A DNA stretch of 64,000 nucleotides from Eleusine coracana subsp. coracana. Its lineage: Eukaryota; Streptophyta; Magnoliopsida; Poales; Poaceae. Each line of letters opens with the position of its first letter. Within the stretch, counting starts at the first letter, position 1. Below, one piece after another: positions 10,083 to 19,609 of the stretch. The position numbers and the translations under genes are program-made. The stretch covers positions 31,420,228-31,484,227 of the forward strand of contig CM064424.1 of the NCBI GenBank assembly GCA_032690845.1, read 5' to 3'. The notes under the pieces were generated by a model, which worked only from the letters and a program-made list of their open reading frames with translations, was not told the DNA's origin and made no database searches.

Positions 10083-10800
10083 CAAGACCCGACATACACT
10101 TTGCGGTGTGTCTTTGTGCTCGCTTTCAAGTTTCCCCAAGGGTGACTCATCACAAGGTTGTCAAGCACATCTTCAGGTATCTCAAATACATCCTTGAGTT
10201 TGTTTTTTGGTACTCTGCATCTTCATCTCTTGATCTCATTGGGTATTCGAATGCGGGCTTTGCTGGGTGTAGAATTGATAGGAAGAGCACTTCTGGTACT
10301 TGCCATTTCTTGGGTACTTCTTTGATTTGTTGGTCTTCTCGTAAGCAGTCGAGTGTAGCCCAATCCACCACATAGGCTGAGTATGTAGCTGCCACTAGCT
10401 GCTGCTCACAAATCCTATGGGTTGTATCTACCATGAGGGACTATGGGTTAACCTTTAAGAGTGTTCCACTCATGTGTGATAACTCCAGTGCCATATGCTT
10501 AGCCAAAAACCAATCTAATATGGTGAGGTTAAACACATCAATGTGCGATTCCACTTCCTGAGAGACAATGTTGAGAAGGGGGATGTTGAGCTCAAATACA
10601 TCAACACCAGAAACCAACTAGATGATATCCTCACCAAGCCCCTAGATGCTACTAGACATGCTTTTCTTCGGGGGGAACTTGGTGTGTGTCATCCTTATGG
10701 CATCATTTGTGAGGGAGTTGATGTTCACTTGTATATATGTATCTTACCTTTTATGCATTGCATCTCATATGTAATATATGCATTGGTAGATGAGCTTTGA
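10083..10800 (+). pseudogene. Copia-1 RT end and RNase H (part 2)
   Basis: This continues the Copia-1 pol after Gypsy-A. It begins PDIHFAVCLCARFQ, finishing the TRPDI box split by the insertion. RNase H motifs follow: DLIGYSNAGFAGCRIDRKSTSGTCHFLG (GYSDADWAG-like, with the catalytic Asp region changed to SNAGF), an in-frame TAG before AEYVAAT, then CDNSSAICLAKN in another frame. The last open piece, 10543-10800, carries VEKGDVELKYINTRNQLDDILTKPLD, the usual RNase H C-terminus. It is broken by stops and frame changes. Confidence 0.85.
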
Positions 10801-12045
10801 TTCTTATGCTTTCTTGCATTTCTCTTTGCTATGATTGAGCTTGAGCTAAGTTGTGTGGATGTGATGGTAATCTCTCATGCTTAGATTTTCTAGATGGCCT
10901 GTTATAGACTCATGTGAGAAACTTGCTAATCTTAAAGGTAAACATAGCTTCTTGTGAACCTTATGAACTAATCTCGCTAAAATTGTCTCACCATGTGTAT
11001 AATTGCTTTAATCCTTGTTGAAACTTGCATTGAGGCTAGTCTGGTGGATATCTTGGTCTTGGCACCTTGTGCTTGCGAAATGGAAGGCTTTACAAATGTT
11101 TAGCTCATAATGGGACATTGTGGGAACGTGTGTTCCTTTTGCCGCAAAGGCATGCACTTTTGTCTTGTGAATAAACCTTGGATAACTTGCTAAGTGCTTT
11201 TGATCAAGAATAATTCTAAAATGCTAAATCAAACATTATGACTTGAGGCCTTGGGGTGTTTGCCATACCCAGTCGTGCGACCCTTCGTATGGATAAGAGG
11301 ACACATGAGGATAAACAATAAACACTTGATCAAATGAGTCTCTGTTGCTTATGTGAGCGTTTGTAAAGCTCATTTTATGTGAATACTTGTTGCCCTTGTT
11401 GAGATTGAAACTGGCTAGATTCTTATGATTCACTTAATGCTTGTTTTGCCTTGGATGGGAGTACTTATATATGTGGTGGCAAATTTTCTCATGATAAGCA
11501 AAATTTGATTCTTTCTAAGCTAGTCAATCTTTCTATGATGGTGTTCATACCATGCTATCTATTTTTTATCTTTGTATGATTGTGAGCTATTGATTTTACA
11601 CTTCATGTCTCTATGTTTATGGGTAGCAAAGTTAAATGCTTGTTTGCAAAATGTTGAAGCTCCTTAGGTTTGCATTTTCATGTTTTGCATGTTTGCTTGT
11701 TCTTTTGCCTCTTTGATGAGTTCGTTGCCAAAGGGGGAGAAAATATTGGGTCATGCACAAATTATGCCAAGAAACTTAAAATGATCCATTTTGCACTACA
11801 TGAAACCTACCACAAGTTGAGGGGGAGCATATCACAATCTTGAGCATTTTCTTGCACTTTTCACATTATTTGCATCTCAAGTCGCTTTCTTTTCCAACTC
11901 CTGGTTTTGTGATCCCTCCGTTGCTAGATGGCTTCTTTTCACCTTTTCTTTGGGTTTGGCCATTTGGATTAGTTTATTTGGTTTCGTATTCCACTCTCTA
12001 GTCTTGTGCATTTGAGGTTGTCAATGTACTCATCAAGGGGGAGAT
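10801..12045 (+). other. Copia-1 3' noncoding region with multiple polypurine tracts
   Basis: About 1.25 kb between RNase H and the 3' LTR with no convincing ORF. Purine tracts occur at 11730-11744 (AAAGGGGGAGAAAA), 11817-11829 (TTGAGGGGGAGCA) and 12035-12045 (AAGGGGGAGAT), the last abutting the LTR. Several PPT-like motifs before the 3' LTR are a reported Sirevirus trait. The same region recurs at 26049-27293. Confidence 0.75.
12035..12045 (+). promoter_or_regulatory. Polypurine tract of Copia-1
   Basis: AAGGGGGAGAT sits directly before the LTR start TGAGACC, as expected for the plus-strand DNA primer. Confidence 0.8.
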
Positions 12046-12790
12046 TGAGACCATGTGGATATGTGCCATGGTTTGCAATATATGTGATGAGTAATTGACT
12101 TGAGCGGACCTTGTGTTAGAGTTGAAATGCGGTAATCTTGGGATTGCATGAGTTTGTGCATGTCATGGTCTTGACTAACTAAAGTTGGTGGAAGTATTGG
12201 TGAAGTTGCAGGAGTTGGGAAATGTGTTTGCTTGTCTCATGATGTGTAGGTTACTAGAGTCGACTTGGCGGTAAATGGCAAGAGGATCGGGCACAAGTAG
12301 GGGACTTGGGGCCGGACGATCAGGATGCCGGGTGAAGTTAAGGGTGATCCACACCGTACACATGGAGAGGCGAGAAGCATGGACAATTTCATGGTTGAGC
12401 CTCAAAACCGTGGTGGTGATGAAGACGGCGTGTTGACCAAGTCAAGGCAAGCGGGATGCCGGTGCAAGTGACAAGGGGGCCCGATGGATAGGGACTGGGA
12501 GAGACTTGCCGGTGGTTAGGATCGTGGGACAAGGTGACATGCGTCAACATCGAGAAGTCACGCTTTGAGAAGCATATGAGGCAGTTTCCGGTTTCGGCCT
12601 CAAAACCGGTGGAGATGGTTGGTGGTGCACGTGGCACCATCACGGAGCTTGCTTTGAAGCGAAGCAAAGTCATGAAGGGCTCGATGGCATTCGGGCGATA
12701 AAGCAAAAAGATGGATGATTATGCCCCCGGTGGTAGGTGGGTGTGTTATGTAGGTCACGGGTAGAGTGGTCATGTGGATAATAGACCCTA

Positions 12791-12803
12791 GGCCTATATA
12801 AGG
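12791..12803 (+). promoter_or_regulatory. TATA box of the Copia-1 LTR
   Basis: GGCCTATATAAGG lies about 745 bp into the LTR, upstream of a pyrimidine-rich stretch (GTGTCTCTCTCCCC). The Copia-2 LTR has the same box, whereas the solo LTR at 61002 has TATGTAA. Confidence 0.7.
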
Positions 12804-12854
12804 AGTGTTAAGGCCAGTGGAAGAGGTGTCTCTCTCCCCATTAGCCTTGTGTTA

Positions 12855-13014
12855 GGACTTCATTCAAGTGGCTTCCAAGCCTTGTATCTATGGATCTTGT
12901 AAGCATGTTTCCATGACATGAGATTTATTTTTGTGGACTTCATTCAAGTGTCTTCCAAGCCTTGTATCTACGGATCTTGTAATCATGTTTCCATGACATG
13001 AGATTTATTTTCGT
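12855..13014 (+). repeat. 80-bp tandem duplication inside the Copia-1 LTR
   Basis: Two head-to-tail copies (12855-12934 and 12935-13014) begin GGACTTCATTCAAGTG. They differ at a few bases. The duplicated segmental copy has them at 28103-28262. The Copia-2 LTR and the solo LTR carry only one unit, so the change is private to Copia-1. Confidence 0.9.
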
Positions 13015-13424
13015 GCTCAAGATCTTCCTCTCTCCCTAAATCCCAAATTTCTCTTTTTCCCTATTTTTGGAGCTATTTTCATGGGAATTTTTTATCTCCT
13101 TTTTGGATGAATTTTTGGGGTGGATTTCTTAGGAAACTTCGTGCTATTATGAGCTAGATCAATCCTACATAGGTCCATGACCAAATCAAGAGCTCTAGCA
13201 TATTTGATTTGAAGGATTTCTCAAGTTTCCCCTATTTGATGTTCTTGGCACAAGATCTGAAATTCATAATGATTCCTTGAGCCAAATGAGTTGATCCTCT
13301 AGGATTAGGGTCGTGATGTGTTGAGGATTCACTGGTCCAAAAATTGCATCATTTGGAGTTCGTTTGATTAGGTTTTGAGCAAGTTTTTGCTTCATCCCGA
13401 AACTTTTTCCTGTTCTCTTAGGGT

Positions 13425-13590
13425 CGATCGACACTGCCGACTACCAGGACCGGCACTGCTGTTGGGTTTCAGAACCCCGCACCGGCACTGCCGATGGACC
13501 CTGTATGTAGGTTCTGAGAACCCCGCATCAGCACTACCAATGGGAGTGACCGGCAGTGCAAATGATTGTTGTCGGCACTGCCGATAGGAA
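13425..13590. repeat. Cluster of CGGCACTGCCG palindromes in the Copia-1 LTR
   Basis: About six variants of the near-palindrome CGGCACTGCCG occur here, about 20-40 bp apart, downstream of the TATA box. Equivalent clusters lie in the Copia-2 LTR (42838-42955, reverse strand) and the solo LTR (62385-62545). Confidence 0.8.
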
Positions 13591-13818
13591 TCCAGTTCTG
13601 ACCTGTTTTGAGCGCTTTTTGTTCCATTGTGTTTTCGCTGTGTTTCTTTGCTGTGGTTGATCACTCCTAGGGCTAGTACACCACGAGTTGGTGTGTGTAG
13701 TCTTGGTGATCGGTTTGGAGGTTGGCTTGGTTTGTTTTTGGGATATAGGCCAAGTTCTCATGAAGAATTTTAATTGGCTCCCATTCACCCCCTCTCTGGT
13801 CGCCTTTTCGGTCCTTCA

Positions 13819-14157
13819 CTAAAGCCTAGCATACCATGCCCTAGGTGCTTGCTTTAGCCCGTACAAAGCCTTCTGAAGCTTGTACACATGGTTTGGATAT
13901 TGGTTGTGCTCAAAGCCAGGTGGTTATTTTACATAAACCTCTTCCTCTATGAAACCATTTAGGAAAGCACTCTTGACATCCATTTGATAGAGTCTAATGA
14001 CCTTAGAGGCAGCAAATGCAAGCAAGATTCTCATGGCTTCTATGCGTGCAACAGGAGCAAAGGTTTCCTCATAGTCTAAGCCCTCCACTTCACTAAAACC
14101 CTGAGCAACAAACCTAGCCTTGTTTTCACCATCTTCGCTATGCTTGTTTTTAAACAC
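13819..14157 (-). pseudogene. Copia-2 RT fragment (first copy)
   Basis: The open piece 13924-14157 (77 codons) reads MFKNKHSEDGENKARFVAQGF and contains QMDVKSAFLNGFIEEEVYVK. Beyond it the conserved YGLKQAPRAWYA-type stretch continues to the Copia-1 LTR, broken by a stop. RT motifs downstream, including the YVDD box, are absent because Copia-1 cut the gene here. Confidence 0.8.
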
Positions 14158-14255
14158 CCATTTAGTTCTTATGACATTGACACCAACAGGAGGCTCTACT
14201 AGGGTCCATACTTTGTTTCTCTCAAAGTCTCCAACTCCTCATGCATGGCATTAAC

Positions 14256-14891
14256 CTAATGTTCATCAGATAGTGCGTCTCCAATATCTCGGGGTTCAAA
14301 GGTTGCAACAAAGAGAGAATTGGTAAAGCAGGTGAGATGTGCAGACCTTGACCTTGTTGTCATCTCATAGAGATTACCGATCATTTGTTGAGGTGGATGT
14401 TGACGCTGAATGTGGCTGGGGGCCTCTCTCTCAGAGTGTACCTCCCCCTCAACCACAGCTGGAGCTTGCTCGACAGCCGCTGAAGGCATTGTAGAAGCTT
14501 CTGGACCCTCTGCTGGATTAGTGGTAGCAGCAGGAACAAGCTTAGATGAGAGATGAAGTGAATCATCATCATCATCATCCAAGCCATGTAGGTCCTCTTC
14601 TACAAAGATGCTTTCCTTCAGCTCCTTATCACCTGCAGACTTAATCACATTCCTTGCATAAGAGTTTGATTCATCAAAGGTTACATCGTAGGATTCTACG
14701 ATGGTGTTAGTTTCCAAATTCAACACTCTATAGGAATGACCATGAAGAGAGTAACCAAGAAAGATGCCATCGGAAGACCTCGACTCAAACTTATCAAGAT
14801 TGCCATCTTTGAGAATAAAGCACTTGCAACCAAAGGCACACAAATAAGAAACTAAGGGCTTTCTCCCAAAATACAGCTCATAAGAAGTCAC
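14256..14891 (-). pseudogene. Copia-2 integrase C-terminus and RT linker (first copy)
   Basis: 211 codons. It begins with TSYELYFGRKP and HAFGCKCFILKDGNLDKF, the conserved C-terminal region of Copia integrases, then FLGYSLHGHSYRVLN. A long acidic, low-complexity linker (LDDDDDDSLHLSS) leads toward RT. It is the direct counterpart of Copia-1 1828-2460 and shows that the two elements belong to one family. Confidence 0.8.
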
Positions 14892-15041
14892 ATTAAGAAT
14901 TGAGCGTAAGAAAATCTGATTGGAAACAACGCAAGCAGTGCTAATGGCCTCAATCTAGAACCGCCTCGGAGTCCTATGCTCATCGAGCATCGTCCGGGCC
15001 ATCTCCACCAAGGTTCTGTTCTTTCTTTCGACCACACCATT

Positions 15042-15512
15042 CTATTGGGGAACACGAGGTGCTGAAAACTGATGCTCAATTCCATGCTCAAGATTGAAAG
15101 CATCAAAGGAGGAGTTCTTGAACTCAGTGCCATTATCACTGCGTATTGCTCGTAATGCACCAGGGAGTTCCTTGAACAACCTCAAAGCTAAGCTCCAAAA
15201 GTGATGAAACACTTCATCCTTGCTCTCAAGAAAGTAAACCCAAGAGTAGCGAGAGTAGTCGTCAACAATCACAAGAACATACCACTTCCCACCCGCCAAA
15301 TGAACCCGAGAAGGACCAATAGTGTCCATGTGAAGCAACTCTCTAGGGCGTTCAGTCATCACTAAATTGATTGGCGGATGAGAAGCGGCAATCATTTTCC
15401 CATGACGACAAGGAGAACAAATCAAATCCTTATCAAATTTAAGCTTAGGCAATCCTCGGATCAAGCCTAGGCCACTTAAACAACATAACAAGTCAAAGCT
15501 CATATGACCCAA
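15042..15512 (-). pseudogene. Copia-2 integrase core (first copy)
   Basis: 156 codons. LGHMSFDLL is the GAG-pre-integrase/HHCC start, with CSPCRHGKM completing the zinc site. The core follows: HMDTIGPSRV (first Asp), VDDYSRYSWVYFL, and AIRSDNGTEFKNSSFD (second Asp). The Glu motif NGVVERK lies further on in another frame (14888-15160 region). A TAG lies just upstream, between protease and integrase. Confidence 0.85.
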
Positions 15513-15527
15513 TCTCCTATGCCATTT

Positions 15528-15929
15528 CTAGAGCTCAGAAGAAGATTGGGCAAACAAACACTTGTGAGAACCAGGAGAACTAGCAAAATCTGCCTGAAAA
15601 ACTTTCCCAATGCTAGAAATCCCATAGACCAAAGAGCCATTTGAATCAAGAACACAAGAAGCATCTTTCTTAAAGCACACTTCCAAACCAACATCAAGCA
15701 TCTGAGAAACAGAGAGGAGATTGTACTTGAGATGCTCAACCAAACCAACATCCTTGAGAGTGAATTTTTCATTTACCTTTACCGCACCTCTTGCCTTCAC
15801 TCTCCCTCTCTTATCATCTCCAAAGGTCACATACTCCTGCCGCTTCAAGGGAGTGAGGTTGGAGAACCACTTTGCATCTCCGGTCATGTGGCGCGAACAC
15901 CTGAAGTCCATCAACCATTTGTTCTCCAA
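15528..15929 (-). pseudogene. Copia-2 protease region (first copy)
   Basis: 133 codons starting NKWLMDFRCSRHMTGD. Family members normally have a D-S-G catalytic triplet at this place. Here it reads D-F-R, and in the second copy D-F-G, so the aspartic protease active site appears lost. The segment continues with LKYNLLSVSQMLDVG and SLVYGISSIGKVF toward integrase. Confidence 0.75.
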
Positions 15930-15944
15930 GCCTCCACCTGCTGC

Positions 15945-16568
15945 CTATAAAGAACAAGAAGGAGAAGTCGATGGCTCAGTGCTGGGGTTAGTCAAAAAGC
16001 ATTTGGGAATCCAGCACTTAACCATAAGACCGGTAGTAGTCATCACAGTTCTTTGCACATTATCATTTGAATGCATGGGACGAGAACCACGATAGGGAAA
16101 CCGTGGCCTGTCAAAGCGTCTCGACTCGAACCTTGGGTTGTGAGGATAGAAATCATCAATGTGAAAACCAAATCCACGTGAGTGACACTCACCACGATGG
16201 GGAAAATGTGGGGTGCCAAAGCGCTGCTGCGCAAAGCCTTTGTTTTGTGAATCAAAGCCATATGAGGGATGACCCTGTCCACGATAGGCACGAGAAAAAG
16301 AGCGAGGCTGAAAACCATCAAAATCATCATGATGCACATTCCTAGTTAACTCAGCTTGCATCCTCACAATCCTCTTACGACTATAACTGTACTCATCCAA
16401 GTGACCCTTACACCCACAGAACATGCAAATGTAGACACTCTCATGTTTATGCTTTGTTTGCACAGGAGGTTTGGCTTTTTGCTTCTCTGTTTGCTTTGGG
16501 TTGAAGAAAGGTTTGGGGTTTGATGGATTGTTACTCATCCTTGTAGCTAGAGCTAGGCACAAACTTAC
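15945..16568 (-). pseudogene. Copia-2 gag C-terminal part with second zinc knuckle (first copy)
   Basis: The knuckle CMFCGCKGHLDEYS has lost its final Cys in this copy; the second copy still has CMFCGRKGHLDEYC. An Arg/Phe/His-rich tail follows (RSFSRAYRGQGHPSYGF). Gag is interrupted on its N-terminal side by LTR-B1. Two CCHC knuckles, this one and that at about 40905-40950, occur in Copia-2 gag. Confidence 0.75.
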
Positions 16569-17335
16569 TGATGCAGATATGGCCCGATCTTCCGAGAGGT
16601 AAGGGGATAAACTCGAATTTGGGGAACTCGGCGTCGACGACCCGGCTTGAATCAGACACGATCCAACCCCTCAACCGTTACACCAAGCACAACTTGATTG
16701 TTCCTGCAAGCGAAATCGAGAACACAAGCAAGAGAGGATAAACACACAATTTGAAAATGAAAATATGGATGAAGCAAATCACAAGAAAAAGTTCAAGCTC
16801 TGAACACAAAAGGACTAATCGCCACAGTGGTGTAGAACAAGAATAGGGGCCCTGGATTACTGTAAAAGGACTTGTCGCCACAGTTACAATAATTCGATCA
16901 AGTTTCTCTCTGGAAAACTAAACTAAACAAAACCCAAAACTAAAATACGGCGGCTACTAAGTTTATGTAGGAAACAAAGACGTCCTAGGGTTGGGGGCGA
17001 CCAGGGGGGGGGGGCGCCCACAACATGGGCTTAAGGCCCGACACGATACATGGCCAAGTTGGCCCAAAATAGGTGGCACAACACCTTGTCATGGTCACAT
17101 ATTATGACTCACGACCCTTATGGAGCTAGGACCAGAACCAAAACGACGGTGTCGTCGTCCCCTTTCCAACGCATCAAAGAATGCCTCGTTTGGACGTCGG
17201 ATGTGGGAGATATCATCAAAACTGTGAAGGGGTGTCGGCTGAATCCGAGACGAACATGGCGACTGAGTTGGTGACGACTTGTAACTTGGAGAAGGCCATG
17301 ATATGCGCGTATCCAGCATGGTGATGTCCTCATCA
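16569..17335 (-). mobile_element. Solo LTR-B1 (first copy)
   Basis: 767 bp, minus strand, ends TGATGCAGATATGG...GTCCTCATCA. Flanking 5-mers are CTTAC on the left and CCTAC on the right, a TSD with one change that is identical in both segmental copies. There is no internal region, so this is a solo LTR in Copia-2 gag. The element-strand start TGATGAGGACATCAC equals that of the CRM-like gypsies over 15 bases. Confidence 0.85.
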
Positions 17336-17536
17336 CCTACCCACATTTTCACTCTCTTTGTCAACCCTCTCAAATCCCAAACCCAGGTTTTAGGTTGACC
17401 TATTCGCACTCTCTTTGACTCTTGCCAGGTCATTCTCCATCTTCTCCTCACTCACTAGGGTTCTTTGGAGCCTAGAAATTAGATAGTCATTTTCTTGGAC
17501 TAGGACTTTTTTTCCTCCCTAGTGATTACAAGCTTG
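17336..17536 (-). pseudogene. Copia-2 gag middle fragment (first copy)
   Basis: This 201-bp piece lies between LTR-B1 and the gypsy chimera. Read leftward it encodes Glu/Lys/Arg-rich, probably coiled-coil gag sequence (EEKMENDLARVKES-like). It joins to the gag at 40570 onward if the gypsy is removed. The bases GCTTG at its right end are the left TSD copy of Gypsy-C. Confidence 0.65.
17532..17536. repeat. GCTTG flank, left of the chimera
   Basis: GCTTG precedes the chimera left LTR. The sequence after its right LTR is CAAGA (25331-25335), so the two sides do not match. GCTTG is the TSD of Gypsy-C (32778-32782 and 40570-40574). Confidence 0.92.
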
Positions 17537-18458
17537 TGATGTGAACAAGGGTTCCCAATTTTCCAAAAGGTTCTGGATAAATTGATTTGGACGGAGGCGA
17601 CACACAAATCGATCCAGCTTCAGAACAACATGTTCTAAAACCCGCAATCGCAGCACGACGTCTCCTCTGGTTATCAATCGTCCTAAAATGATTGACCTCA
17701 CTAAAAAGGCTAATCCCTGCCTGTGAATCAAGAACACAAGCAAGAACAACGAAGAATGCAACACAATTGCAGATGTATTATGAAACTCATGAAGTTGGGG
17801 TCTCACAAACCGTGATGATGGCAAAACTGTTATGAATAGAATAATCTAAGCAAAACTCAAAACCTAATGATGCGGTGGCAGCTGTATATGAACACCCTAG
17901 GATTGTGCAAGATCCTCTGGACGCGCCCCTGACTGGGCTCAACTAGATACAAAGCCCAAAGGCCAAAAACAGGCGACGCAGCACCGAAATAGATTCTGGA
18001 TCCTCTCTTGTTTCAACGATTCCCGATGACTCTGTAGAAATTTTGACATGAAACTGGTGGTATTGGAAAGGTCTTCTTCTTATCTTTCCGTGCATATGTA
18101 GAACGTCCAAATCCGAGTCCGTATGCGTCCTGAGCATCCGTTTTAGTCCAGACTGGTCCTGGTCCCCAAAACAGACTCGAAGTCGGTTTTGGTTGGGCCT
18201 CCACCTTGGCTTCCACGTCCTTGCTTGTCCTCCACGTCTCCAAGTCATTCTCCCATCATCTCCTGGTCCTCTCCATGATTCCTAATTACAATATAATCAT
18301 TAGGTAGCAAACCATTCTCAAAAGTGACATATGATGAAGAACGTAGGAACGAGCTCATCTCTAAATTTAGTCGTCATGCACGAGCTATAGTCATTGGACC
18401 TTGCAAGTCCAGAATTGGAGGAGTGTTGCATGTATCCTTAGGAGTGATGTACTCATCA
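17537..18458 (-). repeat. Chimera 3' LTR (Gypsy-C type)
   Basis: 922 bp, ends TGATGTGAAC...ACTCATCA. It shares with the Gypsy-C left LTR the variants GTACTCATCA at the right end and TGATGTGAAC at the left end. Confidence 0.9.
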
Positions 18459-19609
18459 TCCTCCCCCTCTAGAAGTGGAGTCGTTCTCGACTCAAGCTCA
18501 TCCTCTTCTCCCAAGTATGGTTTCAAATTTGAAATGTTAAAAGTAGGACTAACCCCGAACTCGGGAGACAACTCAAGTTTGTATGCATTATCATTAATCT
18601 TCTCAATTATTTTGAAAGGACCATCAGCTCTAGGCATTAATTTAGACTTTCTCAAATCTGGAAATCTATCCTTTCTCAAGTGTAACCACACTAAATCTCC
18701 TACATCAAGCTTTACTTCCTTTCTACCTTTACTGCCAGCAATTTTATACTTTTCATTCATATTTTCAATGCTAAGTCTAATGGTCTCATGCATTTGCAAA
18801 ATAAATTTAGCACACTCCTTAGCATCAACATGAACTCTCTTATTAATAGGTAGAGAAAGTATATCGAGTGGAGTACGGGGATCAAAACCATACACTACCT
18901 TGAAAGGAATTACCTTGGTAGTAGAATGTGTTACCCGATTATAAGCAAACTCAACAGGAGGCAAACATTCTTCATATTGTTTCAAATTTTTCTTTAAAAA
19001 AGCTCTCAACATAGTGCCCAAAGTGCGGTTCACAACCTCAGTTTGTCCATCAGTTTGTGAGTGACAAGTTGTAGAAAATAGCAACTTTGTACCCAACTTA
19101 TTCCAAAGCGTGCGCCAAAAGTGACTCAAGAATTTTGCATCACGATCTAAAACAATAGTAGAAGGCATACCATGCAAACGTACAATTTCTTTGAAAAAGA
19201 GGTCAGCAAGATAACTAGCATCATCAGTCTTATGACATGGTATAAAGTGTGCCATCTTAGAAAATCTATCCACAACAACAAAAATACTATCACTCCCCCT
19301 CTTAGTCCTAGGCAGTCCTAAAACAAATTCCATAGAAATATGCGCCCAAGGAATAGAAGAAACAAGAAGTGGCATGTGTAAACCATGTGGATTCAAGCGA
19401 GACATAGCTTTTTGACATGTAGTGCAGCGAGCAACAAAGCGCTCAACATCTTTCCTCATCCTTGGCCAAAATATCCTCCGTCTTCTTGGCACCAGAAGAA
19501 GTGTGTGGCCAAAATATCCTCCGTCTTTTTGGCACCAAAATGACCCATCAATCCACCTCCATGCGCCTCCTGTAACAACAAAAGACAAACGGAACCAACT
19601 AGAATGCAT
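18374..19609 (-). CDS. Chimera integrase
   Basis: 411 codons. It opens with out-of-frame residues, then the second half of the HHCC module (RFVARCTTCQKAM) and the integrase core (MEFVLGLPRTK, VLDRDAKF, TDGQTEVVN). The GPF/Y module (DGPFKIIEKINDNAYKLEL) and the acidic linker reaching TPKDTCNTPPILD follow. The first core Asp is in an MEF rather than MDF context, so that residue is replaced by Glu. The last 28 codons lie in the LTR. The start is shifted by a 26-bp insertion near 19480 relative to Gypsy-A, which duplicates part of the zinc region. Confidence 0.8.
   Translation of the reverse strand: MHSSWFRLSFVVTGGAWRWIDGSFWCQKDGGYFGHTLLLVPRRRRIFWPRMRKDVERFVARCTTCQKAMSRLNPHGLHMPLLVSSIPWAHISMEFVLGLPRTKRGSDSIFVVVDRFSKMAHFIPCHKTDDASYLADLFFKEIVRLHGMPSTIVLDRDAKFLSHFWRTLWNKLGTKLLFSTTCHSQTDGQTEVVNRTLGTMLRAFLKKNLKQYEECLPPVEFAYNRVTHSTTKVIPFKVVYGFDPRTPLDILSLPINKRVHVDAKECAKFILQMHETIRLSIENMNEKYKIAGSKGRKEVKLDVGDLVWLHLRKDRFPDLRKSKLMPRADGPFKIIEKINDNAYKLELSPEFGVSPTFNISNLKPYLGEEDELESRTTPLLEGEDDEYITPKDTCNTPPILDLQGPMTIARA

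Larger units (their letters stand above)
1561..13818 (+). mobile_element. Copia-1: 5'-truncated Sirevirus-type Copia element
   Basis: A Ty1/copia element on the plus strand. It lacks its 5' LTR, gag, protease and the start of integrase; homology to Copia-2 begins at about 1561. Order retained: integrase, reverse transcriptase, RNase H, a noncoding 3' region of about 1.2 kb with three polypurine tracts, and a 3' LTR at 12046-13818. Gypsy-A is inserted in the RT at 3352-10082, and removing one CAAGA copy restores the reading TRPDIHFAV. The 3' LTR ends inside the RT of Copia-2, so Copia-1 inserted into Copia-2. The repeated polypurine tracts and long LTR fit Sireviruses. Confidence 0.85.
12046..13818 (+). 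repeat. Copia-1 3' LTR
   Basis: 1773 bp from TGAGACCATG to GGTCCTTCA. The ends are fixed by the polypurine tract on the left and by comparison with the solo LTR of the same family (61002-62772), which has a clean TSD. It contains a TATA box (12791-12803), an 80-bp tandem duplication just after it, and a cluster of CGGCACTGCCG-type palindromes. The right flank is Copia-2 RT. Confidence 0.9.
13819..17536 (-). mobile_element. Copia-2, internal part, first copy
   Basis: Minus-strand Sirevirus-type Copia with, right to left, gag C-terminal part, second zinc knuckle, protease, integrase and the first half of RT. RT is cut by the Copia-1 LTR at 13818. Solo LTR-B1 interrupts gag (16569-17335), and the gypsy chimera begins at 17537. 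This copy lacks its own gag start and 5' LTR; in the second copy these lie beyond Gypsy-C at 40570-44187. The 3' half of RT, RNase H and the 3' LTR are missing from the window. Confidence 0.85.

Noticed and set aside
15721..16345. Plus-strand ORFs opposite Copia-2 protease and gag
   Set aside because: Antisense shadows of the minus-strand Copia-2 coding region; no domain features.
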